DNA of 64,000 bases from JAZGGS01 sp963749485 (GTDB taxonomy: Bacteria > Bacteroidota > Ignavibacteria > Ignavibacteriales > Ignavibacteriaceae), in assembly GCA_963749485.1 (NCBI GenBank), contig CAVVMV010000009.1:43716-107715 (forward strand). The letters run 5' to 3'. Of the stretch, positions 54,496 to 63,087 are shown in pieces. A program made the position numbers and the translations under genes. The notes under the pieces were generated by a model. It was not told the DNA's origin. It saw nothing but the letters and a program-made list of their open reading frames with translations, and ran no database searches. Each line of letters opens with the position of its first letter. Position 1 is the stretch's first letter.

Positions 54496-54589
54496 CGTTG
54501 TTTCCCCTAAATAAATTTTCGAGAAATAAATTATAGTGAGATAGAATTGGAATTTAAATGTAAACGATGTTAACTCATCTGAAAAAGAA

Positions 54590-55879
54590 GTGGAAATTAC
54601 GCTGAGCTATGATGAGATAAAAGAAGAGATTGAGTTAGAAGTAAAACAACAAACGAAAAAACTACAGCTTCCCGGTTTTCGTAAAGGTAAAGTCCCCCCT
54701 TCCATGGCTAAAAAAATCTATGGTGATGCTCTTGATTATGAAGCTTCAGAAAAAGTAGCAAACACCAGGTTTTGGGATGCAGCTAAAGAAAATAACCTAA
54801 ACCCAATTGGACAGCCGGTTATGACCAACCATGATTTTAATCCGGGAGAAAACCTGAAGTTTAAAGTGAAGTTTGAAGTTCTACCCGTTCTTGATGTAAA
54901 AGATTATACCGGGAAAACCATCGAAGTACCTGATCTTAAAGTGTCTGATGAAGAAGTTCAAAAAGAGATTGACTACATTCTAAAATCGAATAGTACTACA
55001 GAAGAGGTTGAGCAGGCAGACGATGGTAATAATTATATTCTTGATGTTGAAATGTTCAGACTGAGTGATGATGGAACTCCGGTTGGTGATGGAAAAGGAG
55101 AAAAGCTTCAAATAGATCTATCGAAAGAAGAAATAAAACCGGAAATTTTAGAAAAAGCAAAAGGTAAAAAAGCAGGTGATTCATTTACCTTTACATTTGA
55201 TGAAGAACGTAAATTTAAAAATAAAGAGGGTAAGGAAGAGAATGTTAAGGAAACCTATCATTACAAAGCATCAGTTAAAACTGTTAAAAAGATTACCTTG
55301 CCCGAACTTAATGAAGAGTTGATAAAAAAAGTTACTAAAGATAAAATCAGTAATGAGACTGACCTAAGAAATCAAATTAAAAAAGATTTTAGTAATTATT
55401 ACGCGCAGAAAACAGATGAGTTTACACACAGCCAGCTTATTAGTACAATAACTAAGAGCAACGATTTCACTCCACCATCAACAATGGTTAGCAATATTCT
55501 TGAAGAGATGGTAAAAAGTGAAGAGGAGAGATTAAAAAAAGAAGGTTTACATAAATTTAGTTCAGAGGATTTGAAAAAGCATCTCCAACCTGCTGCTGAA
55601 AAAGAAGTGAAGTGGTATCTTATTAAAAATGAAATTCTGAAAAAGGAAAATTTAGAAGTAACCGATAGTGACCTGGAAGAGCTTGCTAAAAAAGATGCTG
55701 AAAAAACAGGGCTGCCTGTTGAAAAGCTTGTGAGCTATTATAAAACCTCGCAGCAAAGTGAAAGATTTCTTGATAAGAAATTACTCGACTTTCTTAAAGA
55801 AAAAAATAATATTAGTAAAGTGGATCCTGAAAAGTTAGCCAAAACTGAGAAAGAGGAAAATAATGAAAAATCATCCTGA
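54590..55879 (+). CDS. tig: Trigger factor (ribosome-associated chaperone / peptidyl-prolyl isomerase)
   Basis: 429 aa from the GTG at 54590. The ribosome-binding signature is LPGFRKGKVPPSMAKKIYGD. The middle FKBP-like domain is divergent and highly charged, and the C-terminal chaperone arms follow. The true start is probably the TTG at 54547: reading V-N-D-V-N-S-S-E-K-E-V upstream fits the family, and one extra A near 54557 would explain the broken frame. The stop overlaps the clpP start by 17 bp. The tig-clpP order is conserved in many bacteria, where clpX often follows; here it does not. Confidence 0.95.
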   Translation: MEITLSYDEIKEEIELEVKQQTKKLQLPGFRKGKVPPSMAKKIYGDALDYEASEKVANTRFWDAAKENNLNPIGQPVMTNHDFNPGENLKFKVKFEVLPVLDVKDYTGKTIEVPDLKVSDEEVQKEIDYILKSNSTTEEVEQADDGNNYILDVEMFRLSDDGTPVGDGKGEKLQIDLSKEEIKPEILEKAKGKKAGDSFTFTFDEERKFKNKEGKEENVKETYHYKASVKTVKKITLPELNEELIKKVTKDKISNETDLRNQIKKDFSNYYAQKTDEFTHSQLISTITKSNDFTPPSTMVSNILEEMVKSEEERLKKEGLHKFSSEDLKKHLQPAAEKEVKWYLIKNEILKKENLEVTDSDLEELAKKDAEKTGLPVEKLVSYYKTSQQSERFLDKKLLDFLKEKNNISKVDPEKLAKTEKEENNEKSS

Positions 55880-56489
55880 TATTAAAAACCAATTAGTACC
55901 TTACGTAATTGAGCAAACCGGGCGAGGTGAGCGTGGAATGGATATTTATTCCCGGCTGCTTAGGGAAAGGATTATTTTTATCGGCACACCTATAGACGAT
56001 CATATAGCAAGTCTTACAATTGCCCAGTTAATATTTCTTGAAGCCGAAGATTCTGAAAAAGATATTAGCCTTTATATAAATTCACCTGGCGGGAGTGTTA
56101 CTTCCGGTCTGGCTATTTACGATACTATGAAATATATAAAACCGGATATTTCAACTATATGTGTTGGAATGGCTGCAAGTATGGGTGCAATTCTTCTTGC
56201 AGGTGGTACCGAGGGTAAAAGATCCGCTCTCCCTAATTCAAAAATTATGATTCATCAACCATGGGTTGGCGGACTGCAGGGACAAACAGCCGATATAGAA
56301 ATTCATGCAAAAGAAATGCTTAAAACCCGTGATGTGCTTTATCAAATTCTGGCAAATCATACAGACAAATCTTTAGAAGAGATTGCTAAAGACTGCGACA
56401 GGGATTACTTCCTTACTTCCGAAGAAGCAAAAGAATATAAATTGATAGACAACGTACTCGAAAAAAGAATTACTCTTGATAAGAAATAA
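55863..56489 (+). CDS. clpP: ATP-dependent Clp protease proteolytic subunit
   Basis: 208 aa and intact. Catalytic Ser106 is in GMAASMGA, His131 in MIHQPWVGG and the probable Asp181 in DRDYFLTSEEA. INSPGGSVTSGLAIYDTM is the conserved substrate-groove strand. It forms the tetradecameric barrel that degrades proteins delivered by ClpX or ClpA/C. It overlaps tig and is followed by a strong terminator, so no clpX is co-transcribed here. Confidence 0.97.
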   Translation: MKNHPDIKNQLVPYVIEQTGRGERGMDIYSRLLRERIIFIGTPIDDHIASLTIAQLIFLEAEDSEKDISLYINSPGGSVTSGLAIYDTMKYIKPDISTICVGMAASMGAILLAGGTEGKRSALPNSKIMIHQPWVGGLQGQTADIEIHAKEMLKTRDVLYQILANHTDKSLEEIAKDCDRDYFLTSEEAKEYKLIDNVLEKRITLDKK

Positions 56490-56491
56490 TT

Positions 56492-56517
56492 AAAAGGGGA
56501 TTTCTTAATCCCCTTTT
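56492..56517 (+). terminator. Intrinsic terminator after clpP
   Basis: aaaaggggatt-tctt-aatcccctttt is a perfect 11-bp inverted repeat with a 4-base loop. It begins 3 bp after the clpP stop and runs into a T-rich end. It closes the tig-clpP transcript. Confidence 0.85.
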
Positions 56518-56638
56518 CACTCCTTCAAAATTGGTAATTAAAATTATTCTTGTTTTAACACACTGATTACTTTATCTTCCCTCTAAATTTTAATTGCTAC
56601 TTAACATTTAATTTATTCCCGTAATTATTTAACTAAAG

Positions 56639-57736
56639 ATGATAGGTCACACATTTACAGATTATGTCCCTGATAATTCAGGTGACAACAGTTTTGAAAA
56701 TCTGCTGAAGATATTTCTCCAGCTGATCACGATCACATCGGGAGATGTTTCAGAAACGTTGAACTGGATGAATGAACTAGACAGAAAATATAGCATGACT
56801 GATGATGACTACGGTATGGGAAACTTTATTGAGGAATTAAAAGAGAAAGGTTATATAAAGGAAAACGGGAATGAAAATGTTTTCCAGTTAACAGCTAAAA
56901 GCGAATTAACTATAAGAAAACAATCCCTTGAAGAAATATTCGGTAAGCTCAAAAAATCTGCCCGGGGAAATCATCCAACTCCTTTTTCCGGTCATGGTGA
57001 TGAATTAACTTCTGACAGGCGTGAATATAACTTCGGCGATACACTTGAGCAGATTGACATGACCGACTCGATAAAAAATGCGCAGGTAAATCACGGTATA
57101 GATGACTTTAAATTAACCGAAAAGGATTTGGAAATTGAAGAACGTGACTTTAAAGCTCTAACATCAACTGTCCTTATGATCGATATATCCCATTCAATGG
57201 TTCTTTACGGGGAAGACAGGATAACACCGGCTAAAAAAGTTGCCATGGCACTATCAGAATTGATAACTACAAAATACCCGAAAGATACACTGGATATAAT
57301 TGCATTCGGTAATGATGCCTGGCCAATTGAAATTAAAGATCTCCCCTACTTAAGTGTAGGTCCATATCACACAAATACGGTAGCAGGATTGGAATTGGCT
57401 CACGATATTCTGCGACGCAGAAAAACAAATAATAAGCAAATATTTATGATTACAGATGGCAAACCAACTTGCCTTAAAGTAGGAGCAAAATATTACAAAA
57501 ACAGTTTCGGTTTAGATAGAAAAATCATCAATAAAACACTCGATCAGGCAGCTATTTGCAGGAAGATCGGGATAGTTATTACAACATTTATGATTGCCAG
57601 CGATCCCTATCTGCAGGAGTTTGTGAGAGAGTTTACAAGGATAAATAATGGAAAAGCTTATTACAGCAGCTTAACAAAATTAGGAGATTTCCTGTTCGAA
57701 GATTATATCCGTAATCGAAGAAAACGTGTTCGTTAA
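56639..57736 (+). CDS. VWA-domain protein paired with a MoxR-like ATPase
   Basis: 365 aa and intact. The N-terminal 175 residues are helical and acidic. The C-terminal von Willebrand A domain starts TVLMIDISHSMVLYGED, a MIDAS DxSxS site, with MITDGKPT carrying the later metal-ligand region. It resembles the C-terminal part of Mg-chelatase subunit D and other MoxR partners. It lies 27 bp upstream of the AAA gene, so the two probably form a chaperone or metal-insertion complex. Its target is unknown. Confidence 0.88.
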   Translation: MIGHTFTDYVPDNSGDNSFENLLKIFLQLITITSGDVSETLNWMNELDRKYSMTDDDYGMGNFIEELKEKGYIKENGNENVFQLTAKSELTIRKQSLEEIFGKLKKSARGNHPTPFSGHGDELTSDRREYNFGDTLEQIDMTDSIKNAQVNHGIDDFKLTEKDLEIEERDFKALTSTVLMIDISHSMVLYGEDRITPAKKVAMALSELITTKYPKDTLDIIAFGNDAWPIEIKDLPYLSVGPYHTNTVAGLELAHDILRRRKTNNKQIFMITDGKPTCLKVGAKYYKNSFGLDRKIINKTLDQAAICRKIGIVITTFMIASDPYLQEFVREFTRINNGKAYYSSLTKLGDFLFEDYIRNRRKRVR

Positions 57737-57763
57737 TTATAATTCTTTTGAGGAAAATTTTTT

Positions 57764-59272
57764 ATGATAGATACTAATCTAACTACACTCGGTGAGTTAA
57801 AGAGAAACAGTTATGCGCCCAGCACGATAAAAGACGAGTTGAGAAAAAATTTAATAAAATTTCTCGAGCAGGGAAAAAGTCCTTTTGATGGCATAATCGG
57901 ATTCGATGAAACAGTAATCCCTGATTTGCAAACAGCAATCTTATCCAGGCACGATATTATACTTTTAGGATTAAGGGGACAGGCAAAAACTAAAATTGCC
58001 CGGTTGATGATAAACCTGCTTGATGAGTATATTCCGGTTGTTGAAGGTTCCGAGCTAAATGATGATCCATTCAATCCCCTCTCAGTAGTTGCTAAGGAAA
58101 TTATTTCAACTGATGGTGATAATACAAAAATAAAATGGATTCACCGTTCTGAAAGATATACTGAGAAGCTTGCAACACCTGATGTATCGGTTGCCGATCT
58201 TATCGGAGATGTCGATCCAATTAAAGCGGCTACACTTAAACTTCCCTATTCCGATGAAAGAGTAATTCATTTCGGTTTAATACCGCGATCGCACAGAGGC
58301 ATCTTTGTTATAAATGAACTTCCGGATCTGCAGGCACGAATACAGGTAGCACTTTTCAATATTCTGCAGGAAAGTGACATTCAGATAAGAGGTTTTAAAG
58401 TAAGACTGCCGCTTGATATTCAATTTGTCTTTACAGCTAATCCCGAAGACTACACAAACCGTGGTGCTATTGTTACACCTTTAAAGGATAGAATAGACAG
58501 CCAGATATTAACACACTATCCCAAAAGTATTGAGGAATCGAAAAAAATTACCGAGCAGGAAGCCAATTTATCTGATGAGCAAATAGAAAAAATACAATTA
58601 AATGATCTTATTAAAGATTTAATTGAACAAATTTCATTTGAGGCAAGAGAAAGTGAATACATAGATAAGAACAGCGGTGTGTCAGCACGACTAACAATAT
58701 CTGCTTTTGAAAATTTAATGAGTACTGCCGAACGAAGAAGGATTATAAATAAAGAGGAAAGAGCGACTTCAAGAATTAGCGACATTTATGGAGTTATACC
58801 ATCTATCACAGGCAAAATAGAACTTGTTTATGAGGGTGAACAGGAAGGACCATCAAAAGTTGCACAGATTTTAATCGGCAAAGCAATCCGAAATAAATTC
58901 CCGGAATATTTTCCTACTCCCGATGATTTAAAGAAGAAGGAGCAGCCGAGCCCTTATCAGCCGATTGCAGGATGGTTTAAAAAAGGAAATACAGTTGATC
59001 TTATGATGAATTCATCCCAAACCGAATATCAAAAGATTCTGAAAGCAGTACCGCACCTGGAAGAAGTAGTTAATAAATTTCACAAAAAAATTGATGAGGC
59101 AACAAAGCTGCTTTTAATGGAGTTTCTTCTGTTCGGATTATCAGAATACTCCTTACTTAGCAGGTTTAGAATAGAAGAAGGATTACAATTTAAAGATATG
59201 CTAAGCTCAATGTTTACACTTTCGGACGATGAAGATTTTAACGAGGATGATTCTTCTTTATATACCGGATAG
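57764..59272 (+). CDS. MoxR/Mg-chelatase-I-like AAA ATPase with altered nucleotide-site motifs
   Basis: 502 aa and intact. The AAA core has GLRGQAKT at residues 69-76 where Walker A normally reads GxxGxGKT; here the last Gly is Ala74. Walker B reads IFVINELPDL, with N184-E185 instead of Asp-Glu. Other parts (DLIGDVDP, HRGIFVINE, FTANPEDYTNRG, LKDRID) follow the MoxR/ChlI plan. A C-terminal domain of about 200 residues is additional. It pairs with the VWA gene just upstream. Such pairs remodel or activate proteins, often by metal insertion. Confidence 0.88.
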   Translation: MIDTNLTTLGELKRNSYAPSTIKDELRKNLIKFLEQGKSPFDGIIGFDETVIPDLQTAILSRHDIILLGLRGQAKTKIARLMINLLDEYIPVVEGSELNDDPFNPLSVVAKEIISTDGDNTKIKWIHRSERYTEKLATPDVSVADLIGDVDPIKAATLKLPYSDERVIHFGLIPRSHRGIFVINELPDLQARIQVALFNILQESDIQIRGFKVRLPLDIQFVFTANPEDYTNRGAIVTPLKDRIDSQILTHYPKSIEESKKITEQEANLSDEQIEKIQLNDLIKDLIEQISFEARESEYIDKNSGVSARLTISAFENLMSTAERRRIINKEERATSRISDIYGVIPSITGKIELVYEGEQEGPSKVAQILIGKAIRNKFPEYFPTPDDLKKKEQPSPYQPIAGWFKKGNTVDLMMNSSQTEYQKILKAVPHLEEVVNKFHKKIDEATKLLLMEFLLFGLSEYSLLSRFRIEEGLQFKDMLSSMFTLSDDEDFNEDDSSLYTG

Positions 59273-59362
59273 CAACTTCTATTTGACTTTCGTCAACTTT
59301 CTCTCCTTTTGCAAATCCGTCCTTTTGGGTAAATTGTCATTCAAAATTTAATAGTTTAGTAA

Positions 59363-60521
59363 TTGACAGCAAGCAATTTCAAAAAAATTATCATTATTGG
59401 TCCGGCATATCCTTACCGTGGCGGTAATGCCCTATTTGTTGCACATACTTATGAAGCTTTAAAAGATCATTTCGATATAAATATTTACAATTACAAATTA
59501 TTATATCCTTCATTTCTCTTCCCTGGCACAACACAATACGATAAAAGTACACAGCAGGTAATGCAAGTACCAAATAAAAGATTGGTTAATTCAATAAATC
59601 CTTTTAATTGGATTAATGTTGCAAACAAATTGAAAAAGGAAGAAGCCGATCTTAATAATTTTCGATTGGTGGCATCCATTTTTTGGACTTTGTCATGGTA
59701 TAATTTCCTGGTTGATCAGGAAAAAATATAAAAATAAAATTCTTTTTATTACAGAAAATGTAGTTTCCCACGAAGATAATTTCATAGATAGATTTTTAAC
59801 TAAGTTCGGTTTAAGAAATGCCTCAAAATTTCTAACGCTTTCCGGAATAGTTGAGAAAGATGTTCAGCAATATGCAAAGGGAAAGAAAGTTTATCGATCA
59901 GAGCTTCCGGTTTACGATTGTTACCAGCAGAATAATGAAATTGATCTTAAAAAAACAAAAGAAGAGTTAGGATTTAGTAAAGATTCAATCGTACTTTTAT
60001 TTTTTGGTTATGTAAGAAAATACAAAGGATTGGATATTTTAATTGAAGCTTTTCCTGAAATACTTTCCGAAATTCCTGCAGCCAGATTACTAATTGTAGG
60101 AGAATTTTATGATAAACCTGATCCTTATTTAGATCAGATAAAAAAGCTTGGGATTGAAGATAAAGTAAAAGTAGTAAATGAATTTGTTCCAAATGAAGAA
60201 GTTGCAAAATATTACAAAGTATCCGATGTTGTAATTCTTCCCTACCGGAGCGCAACCCAGAGCGGAATATTAAATGTAGCTTACGGTTTTAACAAACCTG
60301 TTATTGTAACTGATGTTGGCGGTTTGGCAGAATTTGTTGATGAAGGGAAAACCGGGTTTGTTGTTAAACCGGATTCACCAGATGCGATTGTGGAAGGTGT
60401 GAAGAAATTTATAGATGTAAAAAGTGAAGTTGATTTTGTTAGTCACATCACTGAAATGAATAAAAAAAACAGTTTCAATCAGCTGCCGGAAGTAATCAAA
60501 CAAATTATTGATGACAAATAA
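59363..60521 (+). CDS. Glycosyltransferase family 4 (frameshifted)
   Basis: The start is probably the TTG at 59363 (KKIIIIGPAYPYRGGNALFVAHTYEAL). After two indels near 59660 and 59720 it continues IFDWWHPFFGLCHGIISWLIRKKYKNKILFITENV. The C-terminal Rossmann domain has LLFFGYVRKYKGLDILIEAFPEI, RLLIVGEFYD, DVVILPYRSATQSGILNVAYGFNKPVIVTDVGGLAEFV, the GT4 donor-binding wording. About 385 aa. It is probably involved in a surface polysaccharide; the sugar is unknown. Confidence 0.88.
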
Positions 60522-60523
60522 AA

Positions 60524-60564
60524 AGCCCCAATATACCTGCCTGCCGGCAGGCAGGATCGGGGCT
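60524..60564 (-). terminator. Terminator hairpin with a GC palindrome in its loop
   Basis: The outer arms agccccaatat and atcggggct form a hairpin. On the minus strand it is followed by TTTTT, ending the ydhR-like transcript; on the plus strand it directly follows the GT4 stop. The loop is occupied by cctgcctgccggcaggcagg (60536-60555), a copy of the dispersed palindrome, which makes a longer compound hairpin. Confidence 0.75.
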
Positions 60565-60608
60565 CACCTCTTTTGAGTTATGTAGTAGATATATTCCTTA
60601 ATACTATT

Positions 60609-60917
60609 CTAAACCGGTCCTCGGGTAATTTGAGTTATATCCTTCATAATTCCAAACTGTTTTATACTAAAGTTACTAAGTGCAGGATGAGTTGTAACAG
60701 TTTCAGCAAGTGGTCCAGCTAAATAATTATCCAGTGAAGCCTGGTTTTCGAACAAATATATTCCACCAGCTTCACTTTTCTCTGGATTTAGAATCCATAT
60801 TTTCCATTTAAGTCCGGGAACATTTGCGAATTTATCAGCAAGAGGAGAAACTGCTTGTTCATATTCCTCCTTTGTAACACTGAAGTTAAAGTTTAGTTGA
60901 AGCATTATTTCTGACAT
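60609..60917 (-). CDS. ydhR: YdhR-family putative monooxygenase
   Basis: 102 aa and intact. LQLNFNFSVTKEEYEQAVSPLADKFANVPGLKWKIWILNPE, GGIYLFENQASLDNYLAGPL and FSIKQFGIMKD match the YdhR dimeric alpha/beta-barrel family. Its members are thought to act on aromatic compounds, but function is not established. A clear ribosome binding site (aggagg) precedes the ATG. It is convergent with the GT4 gene, sharing the compound terminator. Confidence 0.9.
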   Translation of the reverse strand: MSEIMLQLNFNFSVTKEEYEQAVSPLADKFANVPGLKWKIWILNPEKSEAGGIYLFENQASLDNYLAGPLAETVTTHPALSNFSIKQFGIMKDITQITRGPV

Positions 60918-60942
60918 TTTTTCCTCCTAATTTATGTTAAAA

Positions 60943-61024
60943 TTATTTCATTAGAACCATCCCTGCCTACCCTGCCTACCGGCAGGCAGGCGGCAGGCAG
61001 GTTCTTAGTTTCAATAAAATATTC
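60943..61024 (-). pseudogene. Orphan T9SS tail remnant interrupted by nested GC palindromes
   Basis: On the minus strand the sequence reads EYFIETK, then a palindromic insert (60962-61001), then ATG-GTT-CTA-ATG-AAA-TAA, i.e. MVLMK and stop. These are the two halves of the usual sorting tail end (FVETKKMVLMK). The insert is two partial copies of the cctgcc/ggcagg element nested in each other. The halves are out of frame with each other and no passenger gene precedes them. It lies between a lipoprotein gene and ydhR. Confidence 0.6.
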
Positions 61025-61081
61025 AGAATCAATTTAATTTCATTTCTTTTGGTATAATGATTAACATATTCTAAATTATTA

Positions 61082-61744
61082 TTATTTCGCACCAGCAAAC
61101 CCAATGCTCAATACTACTGCAGCAATTAAGGCGAGAGCAGCTACAATACCAAGACCCAACCAAAAGGTATTCGCGAAATTAAAGTTCTCAACTTCTATTG
61201 ATACTATGTCTGAAAGAGCAATTATGTGGGAAAGAGTAGTTTCTCTATCTAATAGTTCTTCTCTATCACTTAAAAGTAGTTTCCCCTTACCAAAGAATGT
61301 GTCATCTTCTATGTAAAAGTTATTCTTCAAAAAATAATATCTCGTAGAATCAATTTTTGTTAAATAAATTTCATCTGGTTTGCCACTTGCTGTTTCAGTT
61401 TTTAGATACTGTGATGGTGAAAAACGAATGGAATAACTATTATCAGGAGCTAAGATTTGGATGTTATCAATTTCCGATATAGAAAATTTTCCTTCAAATG
61501 AAAATTCTCCTTCACTTAAAAGTAATATTTCTGTTCCATACAAGGTGTCATTCTCAACGTAAAAATTTGAATCTGAAAAATGATATTCTTTATAGTCTTT
61601 GGTTGTAAATCTGATATCATCTGGTTTATCCTTATCCTCAATTCGATTATATTCGGGGACAGTGATTAACTCAGATGAGTAACATCCAACTAATAAATTG
61701 AATATCGCAACTAATAAAAAACTTATAAATATTTTTTCACACAT
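61082..61744 (-). CDS. Lipoprotein with two internal repeats (paralogue of 63088-63723)
   Basis: 220 aa and intact. Lipobox LLVGC at the N-terminus. Two copies of a domain of about 70 residues share the pattern KPD(D/E)I..T..D...Y.F..(S/N)(N/F)(F/Y)Y(V/I)E(N/D)DT(L/F)(Y/F)G. The C-terminus is SIEVENFNFANTFWLGLGIVAA plus a membrane helix. No known family recognised. It is probably a membrane-linked envelope protein, with a lipid anchor at one end and a helix at the other. The last 30 residues are almost identical to its paralogue 2 kb away. Confidence 0.75.
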   Translation of the reverse strand: MCEKIFISFLLVAIFNLLVGCYSSELITVPEYNRIEDKDKPDDIRFTTKDYKEYHFSDSNFYVENDTLYGTEILLLSEGEFSFEGKFSISEIDNIQILAPDNSYSIRFSPSQYLKTETASGKPDEIYLTKIDSTRYYFLKNNFYIEDDTFFGKGKLLLSDREELLDRETTLSHIIALSDIVSIEVENFNFANTFWLGLGIVAALALIAAVVLSIGFAGAK

Positions 61745-61787
61745 TTTTCCACCTTCTTGTTTTCAATAATAGCTCAAGAATACAATA

Positions 61788-62303
61788 TCAGTTATTAATC
61801 TCTACATTTGGTGGTGATAGTGTAAATCCAAGTTGTTGATAGAATCCCAATACATTCCAGTAAGTTTCATCCTCTATAATTTTTCCATCTACTATTCGGG
61901 TTATAGCAATCCCCGTTACTTGAAACTCTTTTCCTGTGGGAGGTATATCTCCCAAAGAACCAGCATTAATTCCGGTCATCGTATAGCGAGACCAAATCCT
62001 ATCACCTTTGACAATTACTTCCTCGAATTTTATATCAAGCTCAGCAAAAGCTTTAGCAGTATTCTTAATTAGATACTTATAACCCTCGATTCCTTTAATG
62101 GGTTCGGGTAAAAGAGGATAGCGAAATACGCAATCAGGATGAAGCATTTCTTCAGCCAAGGTTGTATCTGTATTTGTTACTGTTTCCATAAAACGGTTGA
62201 GGAGGATTGTCGCCTCTTCTTCAGTTAGTACTTGCTCTTCTTTGGGCTGACAAGATATTAACAATACAAGAAAAGGTATCAAAAAATGAAAAATTTTTTT
62301 CAT
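61788..62303 (-). CDS. SnoaL-like ester-cyclase-fold lipoprotein
   Basis: 171 aa from the ATG at 62303 (MKKIFHFLIPFLVLLISCQPKEEQ), with a lipobox LLISC. The open frame extends upstream to 62393, but that part only reads through a palindrome and a T9SS-tail remnant, so the downstream ATG is preferred. Domain wording such as RFMETVTNTDTTLAEEMLHPDCVFRYPLLPEPIKGIEGYKYLI and PPTGKEFQVTGIAITRIVDGKIIEDETYWN fits the SnoaL/NTF2-like ester cyclase family. Substrate unknown. Confidence 0.85.
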   Translation of the reverse strand: MKKIFHFLIPFLVLLISCQPKEEQVLTEEEATILLNRFMETVTNTDTTLAEEMLHPDCVFRYPLLPEPIKGIEGYKYLIKNTAKAFAELDIKFEEVIVKGDRIWSRYTMTGINAGSLGDIPPTGKEFQVTGIAITRIVDGKIIEDETYWNVLGFYQQLGFTLSPPNVEINN

Positions 62304-62317
62304 TTGTATACTCCTTA

Positions 62318-62376
62318 TTATTTTAATAAGACCATACCTGCCTACCGGCAGGCAGGTTCTTAGTTTCAACAAAACC
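62318..62376 (-). pseudogene. Orphan T9SS tail remnant with GC palindrome
   Basis: On the minus strand: GFVETK, then cctgcctgccggtaggcagg (62337-62356), then ATG-GTC-TTA-TTA-AAA-TAA (MVLLK stop). As at 60943-61024, the palindrome falls exactly between FVETK and MVLLK and puts the halves out of frame. No upstream passenger is present; the sequence sits between two lipoprotein genes. Confidence 0.6.
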
Positions 62377-62389
62377 ATCTCTTTTTTAC

Positions 62390-63004
62390 TCACCGTGTTA
62401 CTTTCAGATATTCTGGCTCGTTATCTGGATAGCGAGATAGTGATTTCAATAATGACATATCATACTTGGGAGAAATATCAGACAATATAATTTCATCTGT
62501 AGAATTTGCATTGCCAATAATTCCACCAGCAATTGCGCCTACTATTAGACCAATCACACCTAATCCAAGAATTTCCACACCAAAACTCTTTTCCTCTACT
62601 GCAATTGTATAACCCACCATAGCACCTATTAAGATACCCCCCGATGCACCATAACCGATTCCAGTCCAGATATAAGAATCACCCTTTATTGTCAATTTCT
62701 TAATTTCATCATATTGAATTATAGTAATTCGATAGGTAAGATTAGTCAACTCCTCTTCTGTTGCTGAATACTTAGTGCATATAATCATAGTGTTATCCCG
62801 AACAGACAATAACTCACCACTGACCTTTTCACCGTTCTTAATTGATAATGTTATCTTAGCCCCAACATCTTCATCCAGTTCATATTCATTAAGTTTTTGT
62901 TCAATCTGTTCTCTTTTATTTTCTGTTAAACTAAGATAAGTGGTGGTGCTGCAACCGATAGCTAATACACTATAAATAACACCGATTACAATTAGGGTTT
63001 TCAT
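62390..63004 (-). CDS. Lipoprotein with a glycine-rich membrane hairpin
   Basis: 204 aa and intact. Lipobox VLAIGC at the N-terminus. A soluble middle part (AKITLSIKNGEKVSGELLSVRDNTMIICT) resembles a small Sm-like or OB barrel segment. It is followed by a glycine-zipper membrane stretch (WTGIGYGASGGILIGAMVGY; LGLGVIGLIVGAIAGGIIGN) and a polar tail. No named family is certain. It belongs to the same minus-strand lipoprotein cluster. Confidence 0.75.
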   Translation of the reverse strand: MKTLIVIGVIYSVLAIGCSTTTYLSLTENKREQIEQKLNEYELDEDVGAKITLSIKNGEKVSGELLSVRDNTMIICTKYSATEEELTNLTYRITIIQYDEIKKLTIKGDSYIWTGIGYGASGGILIGAMVGYTIAVEEKSFGVEILGLGVIGLIVGAIAGGIIGNANSTDEIILSDISPKYDMSLLKSLSRYPDNEPEYLKVTR

Positions 63005-63087
63005 ATTTCACGATTACTTTATGAATTCAGCACATACTTTCAACTGAAAATATTCTATTCTTAAACTTGATTACAAATTTCAGACTA

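Noticed and set aside
62304..62393. An N-terminal extension of the SnoaL-like lipoprotein
   Set aside because: The upstream 30 codons read through a palindrome and a T9SS-tail remnant, while the ATG at 62303 begins a proper lipoprotein signal peptide.
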